The notes below the pieces were generated by a model that searched no databases, was not told the origin of the DNA, and saw only the letters and a list, made by a program, of their open reading frames with translations. Shown here one piece after another: positions 52,957 through 63,198 of a DNA stretch of 64,000 bases. Origin of the DNA: Cryoendolithus antarcticus. Taxonomy: Eukaryota > Ascomycota > Dothideomycetes > Cladosporiales > Cladosporiaceae. The stretch's first letter is position 1; the number at the start of each line of letters is the position of its first letter. The stretch is taken from assembly GCA_002077065.1 (NCBI GenBank), contig NAJO01000020.1, forward strand, positions 558,001 through 622,000, written 5' to 3'. The translations under genes were made by a program, and so were the position numbers.

Positions 52957-54360
52957 CTAGACCTGCGGCGGTCCGTATCCTTGAGGCGCGCCCGGCTGCT
53001 GCTGCGGAGGGAATCCCTGATTTTGATCCGATCCCTGGGTATGGTAGATCGGCTGTCCCTGCTGTACATGACCTTGGCTAGGATCAGGCACTGGAACGCC
53101 TTGCATGAGCTGCTGCGGATAGCCTTGATACTGATCGTTCACTGGAGCATAATCCGGCTGGCTTGGATCGGGTCCCGGCACATAAGTAACAGGCTGCTGA
53201 CCAAATCCCTGACCGGGGTCCGGTTGTGGCTGATATCCTTGCACAGACTGCTGCTGCACAAGGCCGGGATCGAGCGCTGGGTCATACGTCTGTATTGGCT
53301 GCTGCAACTGTTGCGGGCCTGGCTGCGGTGTGGTGTACGTCTGCAGCGGTGGACCGGGCGGTTGCGTGTAGATCTGGTGCTGAGGACCTGGCGCTTGATT
53401 GTACAGCTGTTGAGGTTCTGACGGTGCCATCTGCCGATGGTCTTGTGGTGGATAGTAAGCTTGCTGGTGTGCGGCGGGCTGTGGCTGCATCTGCACTGGC
53501 GATAACTGGATGCTCATCTGATCGAGCGGAGGTCCAGCTTCCTGCACTGGCGCTGGCTCGGGCTGGTTTTCAGGTTGCTGTATGTGAGCGGGTCCTGCAA
53601 CCTGTGGTGGCGGCGACGGTCCCCGGCCTCCACCTGCACTCGACAGAGCTGCGGACGGCGCTGCGAGTGTAGTTGGAGTAGTAGGACCGTTGCCTCCCTG
53701 CATGGCTTTCGCGAACGCATCCTGACTTGCTTGCAATGCGTTCTGATACCTTTGCATTTCCTCTGCTGGCCCACCGCTAGCGGAACCAGCGCCGAAAAGA
53801 CCAGGAAACGGAGGAAATCGCCGTGGACCGAAGGAACAAGGCCCTGCGGTAATACCGGGCGACATACCAGGCCTCATCCCAGGCCTCATTGGGGGTATCA
53901 TACCTAGCGGCAGACCGTGCCCACCCATCGAGGGAGGCATCACAGGAGGTGGCATCCCTGGGCCGGGTATCCCAGGCGCTGTAGGCATACCTTGTCCCTT
54001 CATCGCGCCCCACGCTGCAGCTGGCGACCGTCGGGCCAACATCTGATGCACCACGTGGGGCGGCGGTGGTGGAATGCCTTGCGCAGGCATGCCAGGCCAC
54101 ATGTGACTTGGGAAACCTTGAGTCGGGGCAGGAGGGGACCCGCCTGGCGTTGCTGGCTGACCTTGGGACCCCAGAGTCTGAGAGTTGGCTGCTCTCCCTG
54201 GTGATGGCATCCCAGGGAACACACCAGGTGGGTACGCTCCATACATCCCAGGAAATGAAGAGTATCGCTGTCTTGGCATCCCAGGAACCCAGCCGGGTGG
54301 AGCACCTATCGGCTGGCCGTCCCACATCTCCAAGCCAGAGTGTTTGGACTTGCGACCCAT
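52957..54360 (-). CDS. Pro/Gly/Gln-rich low-complexity protein of unknown function
   Basis: 467-residue uninterrupted frame from the ATG at 54360 (MGRKSKHSGLEMWDGQPIGAPPGWVPGM). The first 30 residues are the only ordered-looking part. The next 200 are Pro/Gly/Met-rich (GMPPPVMPPSMGGHGLPLGM, RPGMRPGMSPG). A short helix-like block, AEEMQRYQNALQASQDAFAKAMQG, follows. The C-terminal half is Gln/Pro/Tyr-rich with imperfect repeats (GPQHQIYTQPPGPPLQTYTTPQPGP). Such composition is common in RNA-granule and transcription-associated proteins; I recognise no family. The opposite-strand frame at 52864-53421 is a compositional shadow. Confidence 0.6.
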   Translation of the reverse strand: MGRKSKHSGLEMWDGQPIGAPPGWVPGMPRQRYSSFPGMYGAYPPGVFPGMPSPGRAANSQTLGSQGQPATPGGSPPAPTQGFPSHMWPGMPAQGIPPPPPHVVHQMLARRSPAAAWGAMKGQGMPTAPGIPGPGMPPPVMPPSMGGHGLPLGMIPPMRPGMRPGMSPGITAGPCSFGPRRFPPFPGLFGAGSASGGPAEEMQRYQNALQASQDAFAKAMQGGNGPTTPTTLAAPSAALSSAGGGRGPSPPPQVAGPAHIQQPENQPEPAPVQEAGPPLDQMSIQLSPVQMQPQPAAHQQAYYPPQDHRQMAPSEPQQLYNQAPGPQHQIYTQPPGPPLQTYTTPQPGPQQLQQPIQTYDPALDPGLVQQQSVQGYQPQPDPGQGFGQQPVTYVPGPDPSQPDYAPVNDQYQGYPQQLMQGVPVPDPSQGHVQQGQPIYHTQGSDQNQGFPPQQQPGAPQGYGPPQV

Positions 54361-54888
54361 GTTGTTTTTGCGGTGGATATTCAGGTGAGATCGGTGGGTA
54401 AGCAGGGGCGCGCAGAAGCAGAGGTTGATATGGTGGCTTACTGCTCGAAGGATACGGATGCAGCGCTGGCTCGGGGCTGGTCGATGAGCAAGTTGAGTAG
54501 CTTGTCAGAGTGCAGCGGAGTGATGACGGGAAACTACATGTCGGGGAAGGTTTGACAGGATGCAGGTTACTTGCAGTCCATGCAAAGCGGCGACCATGCA
54601 GTGACCACTGTCTCGCTGCAGTTTATCGGTACCTGAAGAGCGCCACCACTGGCGTTCTATCGTCGGCCCTTACCCGTTCGCTGGGACCGCAAGGTGTTGA
54701 CGTGGCGATATTGACATTGAGAGGGCTCGCCTACACGGTATACAGTCAAGCTGGGCTACAAGCAGGACAATGACATCCAGCACCATATAAAGTAATTAAC
54801 GCGCCTCAGCCTGGATACACAGCAGTAGATGTCTGCGATGCGGACTTTGAAAGAAGCAGTGGTACATATCGAAGGTTTGGTGCGTAGT
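54361..54888. other. Intergenic region between two minus-strand genes
   Basis: Promoter side of the Pro/Gln-rich gene. No gene recognised. Confidence 0.5.
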
Positions 54889-57138
54889 CTAATGCTGTAT
54901 AGCCACGCCCCCCTCTCCAGCCTGCGCCGCGATCCTCTTTTTGTAGTCCTTCACTGTCCCTCCAAAATTCTCCACGGTACCATTATCGCACACCCACAGA
55001 CTCGTACACACATTCTGCAACATCGTGACATCATGACTGACCATCAGCACACCTCCCTGGAACTCCCTCAACGCCTTGCTCAGCGCATCCATGGCCTCGA
55101 TGTCCAAGTGATTACTCGGCTCGTCCAGGACCAAGATGTGCGGGTTTTGAAGACCGATACAAGCGAATGCTACACGTGATTTTTGGCCGCCGGACAGGAG
55201 CTCCATCTTCTGTAGACCGGTCATGCCCGTGATGCCGAAGGCGCCAAGATGCCGGCGGTACTCTTCGTCGCTGCGGCCGGGGTATGCGGCGGACATGAAG
55301 CCTACCGCACTGGCGTTCATATCCAGAGCGTCAACGTGATGTTGTGCAAAGAACCCGATGCGTAGACGGGGATTCGATGAGATAACACCGGAGGTAGGTG
55401 AAAGTTGACCGATGAGGAGTTTGAGCGCAGTTGTTTTTCCAGCGCCGTTGGGGCCCACGATACCAATACGGGAGTCGAGTTGGACCGAGAGGTCGACGTT
55501 TCGAAGTAATGGCTTGTCTTTGGTGTAGCCGAATGTGACGTTGTCCATCTGTATGATTGGTGGCGAGAGCTTTTCGACGTCTGGAAACTTGAAGTGTACG
55601 ATGTACTCGCTCTCGGGTGCTTCGAGCTTCGGCATCTTCTCGAGCTTCTTGATTCGGGATTGAGCTTCCGATGACTTCGCAGCGTTGTAGCGGAACTTGT
55701 CGATAAAGGCTTGTAGATGTTGGCGGACGACCATCTGGTTCTCGTACTCACGCTTGGCGGTCTTACGTCGCTCCTCCTTTGTGGCATAAAATGACTCGAA
55801 GTTGGCACCCTTGTAGTAGTCTAATCGTTCCGAGTGTTGGTGTATGATGTCCGTTGCGACTTCGTTCAGGAAAGCTCTGTCGTGAGAGACAACCAATACT
55901 GTGCTTGGGTAACCCTGCAAGTAATTTGCCAAGAACGTGATCGATGGAACGTCCAACATGTTCGACGGTTCGTCCAATAGTAAGAGATCGGGCTCACAGA
56001 ACAGTGCACGGGCGAGCGCCAGCCGCATTCGCCATCCTCCAGAGAATGTCTTCGTTGCAAATTGCTGCCGCTCATGCGAGAAGCCAAGTCCAGCGAGAAT
56101 ACTGGCAGCACGTGGTTCAGCCTTGTCAGACTCCATCTCAGCCAGCTTGCTCTGTATATCGCTCAGCGTGATATCGAGACCATCCTTCTGCTTGTCAAGT
56201 CTGGCAGCATCGGTAGATGTGTCAGCCATCGATGACCGCTCCCCCTCAAGCGTAGCGAGTTCCTTGCTGATTTTGTCTTGCTCCTTGAGCAGATGCTTCC
56301 GCCACACATCAGCGTCAAGCACAGCCTGTAGCGCTGGCGTGTCATCGCCCATGATCTCCTGCTCCACGTGCAAAATCGAGATATGCGTAGGAATCGCCAC
56401 TTCACGCTTTGCCAGTGCTCGCAGTAAGGTAGACTTGCCAATGCCGTTCTGGCCCACCAAACCATACCGCCGTCCATATGCAAGCGTCAAGTTAGTATCA
56501 GTCAGAATCCTTAGGCCACCAATCGTAATATCAATGCCATCGACCTTAATATCTTTACTCTTGGACTGCGCCTCTGAGCCAAGTTGCAACGGGTTGACAG
56601 ACATGAAGAACTCCTCGTAACTTTGCTGCTCGTCCGGCTGGTCCAGTAATCGCGAAGCTTCATACTCGACAGTCTTGAACTCCTTGCGGTCCTGCTTCGC
56701 GCGAAGTTTTCGCTCGGCTTTCTCGAGTTTCTTCTTGTCGACACGAGATTCGACCTTGCGGGTATTTGCTGATTCCAAGTCCACGACATTTCCAGTGAGT
56801 CCGAGAGTGGACGAGATACCCTTCTGGGCTCCGACTTGGATTGTCTGGTCGAGGCGTTTGGCCTGGGGTGCATGTTGGCGGTTTGCACCGACTTGTTCGC
56901 TTAGACGTGCGACGAATTTGTTCACAAGTTTCTGTATGGTCACTTCGTTATCTGCGGAAAGATCGCCGGATGCAGAAAGGAGTAGTTGGACTATCGTTGC
57001 GGTCGCTTCGGCCAGTGGATCATCGTCTGAACTGAATTGCTGCGCCGCATGATTGAGGTAGCCTGCAGCGTAGGACTCGATCGTGGGATCGATCGAGCCC
57101 AGCTCCGTGTGGATGTCTTGAATGAATGATTGAGACAT
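54889..57138 (-). CDS. GCN20: ABCF ATPase Gcn20 (translation regulator)
   Basis: Soluble ABC protein that with Gcn1 helps activate the eIF2 kinase Gcn2 on stalled ribosomes. Single exon, 749 residues. After an N-terminal Gcn1-binding region (SFIQDIHTELGSIDPTIESYAAGYL...) and a basic coiled linker (DKKKLEKAERKLRAKQDRKE) come two ATPase domains. First: Walker A GQNGIGKST at about 229-237, signature FSGGWRMRLALARAL at about 365, Walker B LLLLDEPSNMLD. Second: Walker A GPNGAGKTT at about 562-570, signature LSGGQKSRVAFA, Walker B ILVLDEPSNHLD. The linker between domains (about 450-510) is basic and helical as in ABCF proteins. All catalytic motifs are intact. Divergent from a small gene whose start lies 261 bp away. 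Confidence 0.95.
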   Translation of the reverse strand: MSQSFIQDIHTELGSIDPTIESYAAGYLNHAAQQFSSDDDPLAEATATIVQLLLSASGDLSADNEVTIQKLVNKFVARLSEQVGANRQHAPQAKRLDQTIQVGAQKGISSTLGLTGNVVDLESANTRKVESRVDKKKLEKAERKLRAKQDRKEFKTVEYEASRLLDQPDEQQSYEEFFMSVNPLQLGSEAQSKSKDIKVDGIDITIGGLRILTDTNLTLAYGRRYGLVGQNGIGKSTLLRALAKREVAIPTHISILHVEQEIMGDDTPALQAVLDADVWRKHLLKEQDKISKELATLEGERSSMADTSTDAARLDKQKDGLDITLSDIQSKLAEMESDKAEPRAASILAGLGFSHERQQFATKTFSGGWRMRLALARALFCEPDLLLLDEPSNMLDVPSITFLANYLQGYPSTVLVVSHDRAFLNEVATDIIHQHSERLDYYKGANFESFYATKEERRKTAKREYENQMVVRQHLQAFIDKFRYNAAKSSEAQSRIKKLEKMPKLEAPESEYIVHFKFPDVEKLSPPIIQMDNVTFGYTKDKPLLRNVDLSVQLDSRIGIVGPNGAGKTTALKLLIGQLSPTSGVISSNPRLRIGFFAQHHVDALDMNASAVGFMSAAYPGRSDEEYRRHLGAFGITGMTGLQKMELLSGGQKSRVAFACIGLQNPHILVLDEPSNHLDIEAMDALSKALREFQGGVLMVSHDVTMLQNVCTSLWVCDNGTVENFGGTVKDYKKRIAAQAGEGGVAIQH

Positions 57139-57399
57139 TGTGTTGGTCAGTCTCGAACGTCACGCGCTTGTTCACCACTGCATGTCGTTCTTCTCAATGA
57201 GGTGGCAATCGATATGAGTTCGCTAAGAGCGGCCGGACCCGCCGGACTTCCAGTGACTACTTGCGCAGGTACCCCCCACTACCTCCTTCGTGATACCTTT
57301 CAAACAAACACAATTCCACCACGTGCAACGACTTGAGCAATCACAACAGAGCCTGATCACACATCTAAAGAAGCATTCGAAACATAACATCACGCCAAC

Positions 57400-57630
57400 A
57401 TGTCCACAAATCCCCACGTTGCGTCAAAGCCCTTCAGCGAAACCCCCTCCACTTCCGAAACAGCAGTCACGGGCAACAACGCAGCCCCAAAAGATAGCAC
57501 GACGGCAGCCAAAGTCTCAGACCAGGACAGCAAGATCGGCAGCACGAAGATGAGCGCCGAGGAAGCTGCGGACAAGCTCTACGAGGAGAGGATTGAGGAT
57601 GAGTACGCTAAGAGGGAGGGTGGGGCTTGA
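57400..57630 (+). CDS. Small 76-residue protein of unknown function
   Basis: Intron-less frame from the ATG at 57400 (MSTNPHVASKPFSETPSTSE). The first 50 residues are Ser/Thr/Ala-rich and disordered. The end is a charged amphipathic helix-like stretch (MSAEEAADKLYEERIEDEYAKREGGA) that I consider the likely conserved part. It shares a short bidirectional promoter region with GCN20. Too short for the function to be inferred; I call it because the ATG, composition and position all look gene-like. Confidence 0.5.
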   Translation: MSTNPHVASKPFSETPSTSETAVTGNNAAPKDSTTAAKVSDQDSKIGSTKMSAEEAADKLYEERIEDEYAKREGGA

Positions 57631-58279
57631 TGGGTGACTGCATAGGTAACGTCTGAAGGTGTTCGGTGAGGGCAGGCAACGACAGCAATGCGAGAAACGG
57701 CTTCGCGCGGCATTGGAAAACCGCAGAAAAACGGTTGCAGTACCGGGCTTATCGCTACCCTGCTGTATGGACACAATGGTCACCGAACACGGCATCGACA
57801 GCACTCGTGGCACACGAGACCTTGTGTATGAGCATCTGCAGTACGACACGACATACTATGGCATTTCGACGAGATCCTAAGAAGACAGCACGTTAGCATA
57901 CTTCATGTACTGCGTCTTGACTCCTAGCTTTGTTTATATCGTGCATCTGATCAGACTTGCCTTTGCAAATCATCGTCGCCCCTCACAGCTCAACCACAAA
58001 AGTGCAAAGCGTCTAATGGGCTGAGTCCAAGAGGTTGTATGGTCGACTCGAAAGTATCTGAGAACAGCACACAGAAGTGGGCTGCCTCGTCATCAGGTGG
58101 TGGAGACGTGGAAGTGGAGGGGAGATTTGACGTACATAGTCAGCATTCACTTAGCGCACCGCTACGTGGGTATGTCCCCGTGCGGCGCTTAATCCGCCGG
58201 TCACGACAGTGAGGTCGTGCCCTTTGTCTTGCCGGTTGTCATCTTCGCTGTCCGAGCACCAAATTGGATCTGTGACATG
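57631..58279. other. Intergenic region
   Basis: Spacer between the small plus-strand gene and the ASNSD1-like stop. No gene, RNA or repeat recognised. Confidence 0.5.
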
Positions 58280-60060
58280 TCAGAGCGATGCATATTGCGA
58301 CTCCAGTGGGTGAATGCTGACCGCGCGCTTCTTTTCCGCTGCTACATGATGCATCCCTAGTCGCCACGCAAGACATCGCAAGACCTTCTTGCCCACCTCC
58401 AGTGATGTGCTCCCGTCTCCAAGCTGCTCAATGTGATCGTCTGCCTCGCCGAATCCGCACTTGTCACATACAGGGGCAGCCAAGGACCATGCTACCAGCT
58501 TTTCATCCAGGAACGGGAACCGAGCTTCTCGGCCCCAGGCAGAGATGACTCGATCATCGCGGCCCAAATTGCGCTTGCCCAGTCGACCAATGTCCAAATC
58601 TAGCTCATCGAGAAGTCCAGCAAAGCCTCTACGACTGTATGCAGTTGCGTGACGCATGTAGCCAGCGAAGAGCTCATCTGCGCCGAGTCCTGACAGTAGC
58701 ACACGGGAGGTCGTCGTGTGTGGCTTATCATCAACATGACCCGCGCCTCGTGATGCGAAGTAGAGTGCGTAAGCTATGCTCAAGTCCATCTCGGTGTTGT
58801 GCGGGTGCATCAGTGCACGGACACGGTCGTGATGTTCGTTCGTCTCGGTATACGGAATGTCGATCGCGACGAAGCGCCATGACCTGCCTAAACAGATACG
58901 CTCAAGCTCAGCGTACGAGCTGCGGCCAGTGATGCGATCCGGACAAGACTCAAACGCTGCGGCAGGTTCTATAGTCGTGTCGATCTTTGCGTGTATGCGG
59001 GGGTTCTCGAAGGCTACATTGAGTAGATCAATAGGTTCCGACAGCGGTAGCAGGTCATGTGCGAGGCGAGCAAGGACAGTGCAGTCTAAGCCGCCGGAGA
59101 AGAGGATGGCGAGCTTAGCACGTGGAAGTTTCGGCCCACTCTCGATGCGAGGAGGCTCAGGTATGCTGCTCACGCGCAGTCGAAGGGACTCTCTCAACAG
59201 TGACTCGAGTTGTGCGACAGCGTTCGACTTCTCTGTTAGGGTTGATGGGTTTGTCGGCACTTGCTTGTTCAATGAAAGTAAAGGGATTACCTACCTCGCC
59301 ATGAGCTCAAGCTCGAGGCTCAACAACCGCCATGACCTACTGAAGTAATGTCGCCACTGGTCTTGTCATCAGCTGTGCGATACGGAAGCTTGAAGACTCG
59401 GTAGTGTCCCCAAGAGACCACATCAGAAGACGCGAGCGTGCCCTGCGCGTCAAGAGCGATGCAGTATGTTCCATCAGCATCAATCTCAGTCCAGGCATTG
59501 GCAGATGAAGCTGGAGCAACACTGCTTATCAGCAGCTCGCCGCGTGGGCCTACCGACCAGAGCAGGGACCGCCGTCCCAGGAAGTCCCGTCCAAGGTAGA
59601 GTCTGCCGTTGACCGCATTGTAGTATACGAATGCGTAGGGTCCCGCCACGGAAGCCATTCGATCAGCAACGGCTCGGAGTCCACTCCCTGCGTCAGCCTC
59701 TGAGTGATCTACATCAGCTAGCGCAGACGTGACCAGATCAAAGACAGTGACAGTGTCATTGCCCGTCGTCGTCTGGCCATCAATGGACCAAGCTTCGCCG
59801 TTCCAGCACAGCGTGGCAGAGTGATCTTCCGCTTGATGAGGCTGAGTCACGGTCTCGGCGCCTCGAAGTGATAGCACTGTTGAGACGAACGTGAGACAGG
59901 CTCGTCCGGCATCCTCGGGACTGTCAGCAGTGGGTGCAGACTCGAATGTGGTCGCGACGCGTCCTGCGCTATCTGGTCCGCGCTGTCGGAGGAGCGCGAG
60001 ATGTTCCGGCGATGGGTCGACGTGAGATTTGGCGCTGATCGAGCAGAAGATGCCGCACAT
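58280..60060 (-). CDS. Asparagine-synthetase-domain protein (ASNSD1-like)
   Basis: Two-domain protein of the asparagine synthetase superfamily. Exons 60060-59341 and 59290-58280 give 576 residues; a 50-nt intron (GTAGGT...GGTAG) is inferred between DITS and VIPLLSLNKQVP. The start MCGIFCSISAKS exposes Cys2, the class II glutaminase nucleophile, followed by LRQRGPDSAG. The synthetase half has the PP-loop ATP motif as AILFSGGLDCTVLA near 295-310, then RVLLSGLGADELFAGYMRH and REARFPFLDEKLVAWSLA. The C-terminus is shorter than in true asparagine synthetases, matching ASNSD1/YML096W-type proteins, whose reaction is not established. The ATG at 60060 is chosen because only it places Cys at position 2. 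It is divergent from the VPS9 gene. Confidence 0.85.
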
Positions 60061-60424
60061 GTCTGTTATCGCTGCTATCGGCAGCATCCGGTATTGCTAT
60101 GTGATCAGGACTTCAAATGTAGTGAATGTCTCAAGAAGACCCAACAAGTGCAGCTCCGCGCGTGCACAATTCGATCTTGGCATTCTGTGCACGAACCAGT
60201 GGGACCAAAGATCGTCATTGTGCATGCACGAGCTCGAGGTCTGTTGTTGCAACGGTTGGTAACAGGCGTTCATGAGTCAACTCACTGAAGCAGATCCATT
60301 GGAAGCGACATTGATCGTACGCACTGGGAATTCTGCTCATATCAGTATGCTACAGCGCCCATTCGCGGCATGCCGGCTCCAACATCTCGACTAAGCAGCT
60401 CGAATAACGCTGCCTGGCGGGTTC
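60061..60424. other. Divergent promoter region (ASNSD1-like / VPS9)
   Basis: Short shared upstream region; no gene recognised. Confidence 0.5.
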
Positions 60425-62936
60425 ATGTCCGGACTGGGGGAGAGTCAAAAGCAAGCACACGAGCCCGACAAGCTCACTGACAATGACTATACGGTGACGA
60501 AGGGCTCTGCTCCGGTACAGAGCGGAGGACAGACCATCAGTGGTGAACGTACGATCGTTGCAGAGGGCAACGATGAAAAGGCTAAGGCGCCTGGGGAGGA
60601 GATCGCGGCAGTTGCAGATGATGGCGGGAATATTCGTACGAAGACGGTGGATGGAGAGAGCGAAGCGTCGAAGCCTCATGTTGCGGAAGTGCAGGACGAG
60701 GGCGAGGTGGCCTCGCGAAGAGCTGTCGAGGACGAAGCTAGTGCGCACCTGGCATCTAGAGCCGCTCAGCTCACACTGGACACCGACGTAACTACTCAAA
60801 GTCGATCGCCTGAAAACAAGACGGACGAGAAGAGGACGGACGGCGCACTACCGATGTCTCCACCCGCTCCCGCACCTCCCAGGAAGGACACGACCGATGT
60901 GAAAGGGAAGGCAAAGGCTGAGGTTGCAGAGTACGATGAGAAGAAACCCGAGGTCGATCCGAATACCTCAGAGATGCCAGAACCTTCTTCAGATGCAGCA
61001 GAGCAAACTGGCGAGGAAATACAGACGATCATGGATCAGTTCCGAGATGAGGTCACTTCGCCTGGCGAAGAAGAGATCATGTCACCTCGTCTGGAGAAGC
61101 AGCAACCGGTCATGCATGTACCACCACCACGATCATCGAGTCTGGAGCCAGCAAGTAGCTACGTTGTTTCGCCGAAGCCAGCAGCTGCACGACGAGATAC
61201 TGCGGATTTCTTCACAGCAGCGGGATCGAAAGTCAAGAGTCCGTCAGACACGCAAGCTAATGCCAACACTGCTGGCACAGATGGCGATGCTGCGTCTATC
61301 TTATCGCAGCGAACCTCGATCTTTCAACCGCCACCTCCATCACCTGACCCTGAGCCTGCACTTCCATTTGACTTCCATCGCTTCCTCGAGCAGCTACGGC
61401 ACCGCACAGCTGATCCAGTGGCTCGATTCTTGCGTTCCTTCTTGTCAGAATTCGGCAAAAAGCAGTGGGCTGTGCACGAGCAAGTAAAGATCATTGGTGA
61501 CTTCCTTGAATTCATTGCCAAGAAGATGTCACAGTGCGAAGTGTGGCGATCCGTGAGCGATGCAGAGTTCGACAACGCGAGAGAAGGGATGGAGAAGTTG
61601 GTGATGAACCGGCTTTACTCGCAGACTTTCTCACCTGCGATCCCCCCAGTGTTGTCAAGTCCACGAAAAGTGGGCAAAGGCGGACGATCGGCCATGGATG
61701 CTGCAAATTCAAATGGACCTGGCCGACGAGGGCAGCACGAAGAGGATGTTGAGCGGGACACAGTCATTGCGCAGAAGATACGGATCTACGGCTGGATCAA
61801 GGAAGAGCATCTCGATATCGAGTCCATCAATGATAAGGGCCGCAGCTTCTTGACGCTCGCACAGCAGGAGTTACTAAAGATCAACACTTACCGCGCTCCT
61901 CGCGACAAGGTAATATGCGTGCTCAATACTTGTAAAGTCATCTTCGGCTTTCTCAAGAACAGCAAGTCAGATCAGGGTGCCGATGCATTTGTGCCATTGC
62001 TCATCTACACTGTTCTACGCGCTGCACCAGAGCATCTTGTCAGCAACGTGCAATACATCTGGCGCTTCCGCAACGCTGAGAAGCTCGGTGGCGAAGCAGG
62101 GTACTACATGTCATCACTTATGGGCGCAGTGACGTTCATTGAAGGTCTTGATCGGACATCTCTTACAATCTCGGACGAGGAGTTCGAGCAGAACGTGGAA
62201 CACGCTGTGAGTGCCATCGCGGAGGGACACAAGGCAGAGGAATACGAAAACAGAGCGCATGTGTCCAGCAACGCAAATAGCAGCCAAGGCACCTCAGGCT
62301 TACTACCGCTGAACGAGAAGGGCAGTATAAGCAAACCGGAACTCACACCGCGGACCAGCATGGAAGGCGAGAAAGCTACTTCACCGCGCAAACAGCATCC
62401 CAGCGAGAAGTCCACTTCCACTCAGCGGTCTGACCCGAGTGGTCCCGACTCCGACACCGACGCCGTTACCGGTCTCCTTCGCACGATACAGAAGCCGCTC
62501 AGCAGTATTGGGCGGATGTTCTCCGATGACCAAAGTCAGCCTGCGCAGCAGAGCGGTCTCAAGCCCGCCGCCACGCCATTACCTGGCGCCACACCGAGAA
62601 GAGGTCTAAGTCCTGGTGAGAGACCAGAGAGGACTTCCAGTCGACAGCGGGTACCAGATCAGCAGGCAGTAGACAAGGCGAGAGCTGAGGATGCAGCGGC
62701 CAGGCAGGCGAGTGCTGAGATGGCACAGGCGCAGGCTCGGAGGGTGAGGGAGGAGGGATTGGTTGTTGAGTAAGTTGCGCACGTTGTGAGACACCATGGG
62801 ACGATGGCTGAAAATTTCCAGGACATTACAAGGCATGTTTCCGAGCCTAGATAAGGAGGTGATTGAGGACGTTGTGCGGGCTCAGGCTGGCAATGTCGGC
62901 CGAGCGGTGGATGCATGCCTGGCGCTCAATGGATGA
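60425..62936 (+). CDS. VPS9: VPS9-domain Rab5 guanine-nucleotide exchange factor with C-terminal CUE domain
   Basis: Activates Rab5/Vps21-type GTPases on endosomes for vacuolar sorting. Exons 60425-62769 and 62822-62936 give 819 residues; the intron is phase 2 (GTAAGT...TTCCAG). The first 300 residues are disordered, acidic, with Pro-rich patches. A helical bundle (RFLRSFLSEFGKKQWAVHEQVKIIGDFLEFIAKKM) leads into the VPS9 core at about 445-590: VERDTVIAQKIRIYGWIKEEHLDI, APRDKVICVLNTCKVIF, and GADAFVPLLIYTVLRAAPEHLVSNVQYIWRFRN, with the conserved Asp and Tyr used in exchange. Exon 2 adds a CUE domain (ETLQGMFPSLDKEVIEDVVRAQAGNVGRAVDACL), so without the intron the ubiquitin-binding tail would be missed. 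Confidence 0.92.
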
Positions 62937-63198
62937 TAGGAGGCACTTAGCCACATATAGCTAATGTCCTGAGATACATTCTCTGTCTCGTTTCGCAAAA
63001 CGCGCATCATTGTTCGAGCCTTCCTGGCTCTCTCCAGCTCAATACACAAAGTTATGCCTGGTGATAGTGCAGCACAGCTCAATCTGATAATCTCGCATCG
63101 ACATCTGATAATCGACGGGAGTTCCTTCCAATGCCATCATCGACCACTCGGTCTACCAATCGCGTGCATTCATTCATTACTCCCACTCTGTACGATCA

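Noticed and set aside
52864..53421. Plus-strand Leu/Arg-rich 185-codon frame
   Set aside because: Complement of the Gln/Pro-rich coding repeats (CAG/CTG strand effect).
55937..56620. Plus-strand 227-codon Ser-rich frame inside GCN20
   Set aside because: Mirror of the ABC domain coding strand; no independent support.
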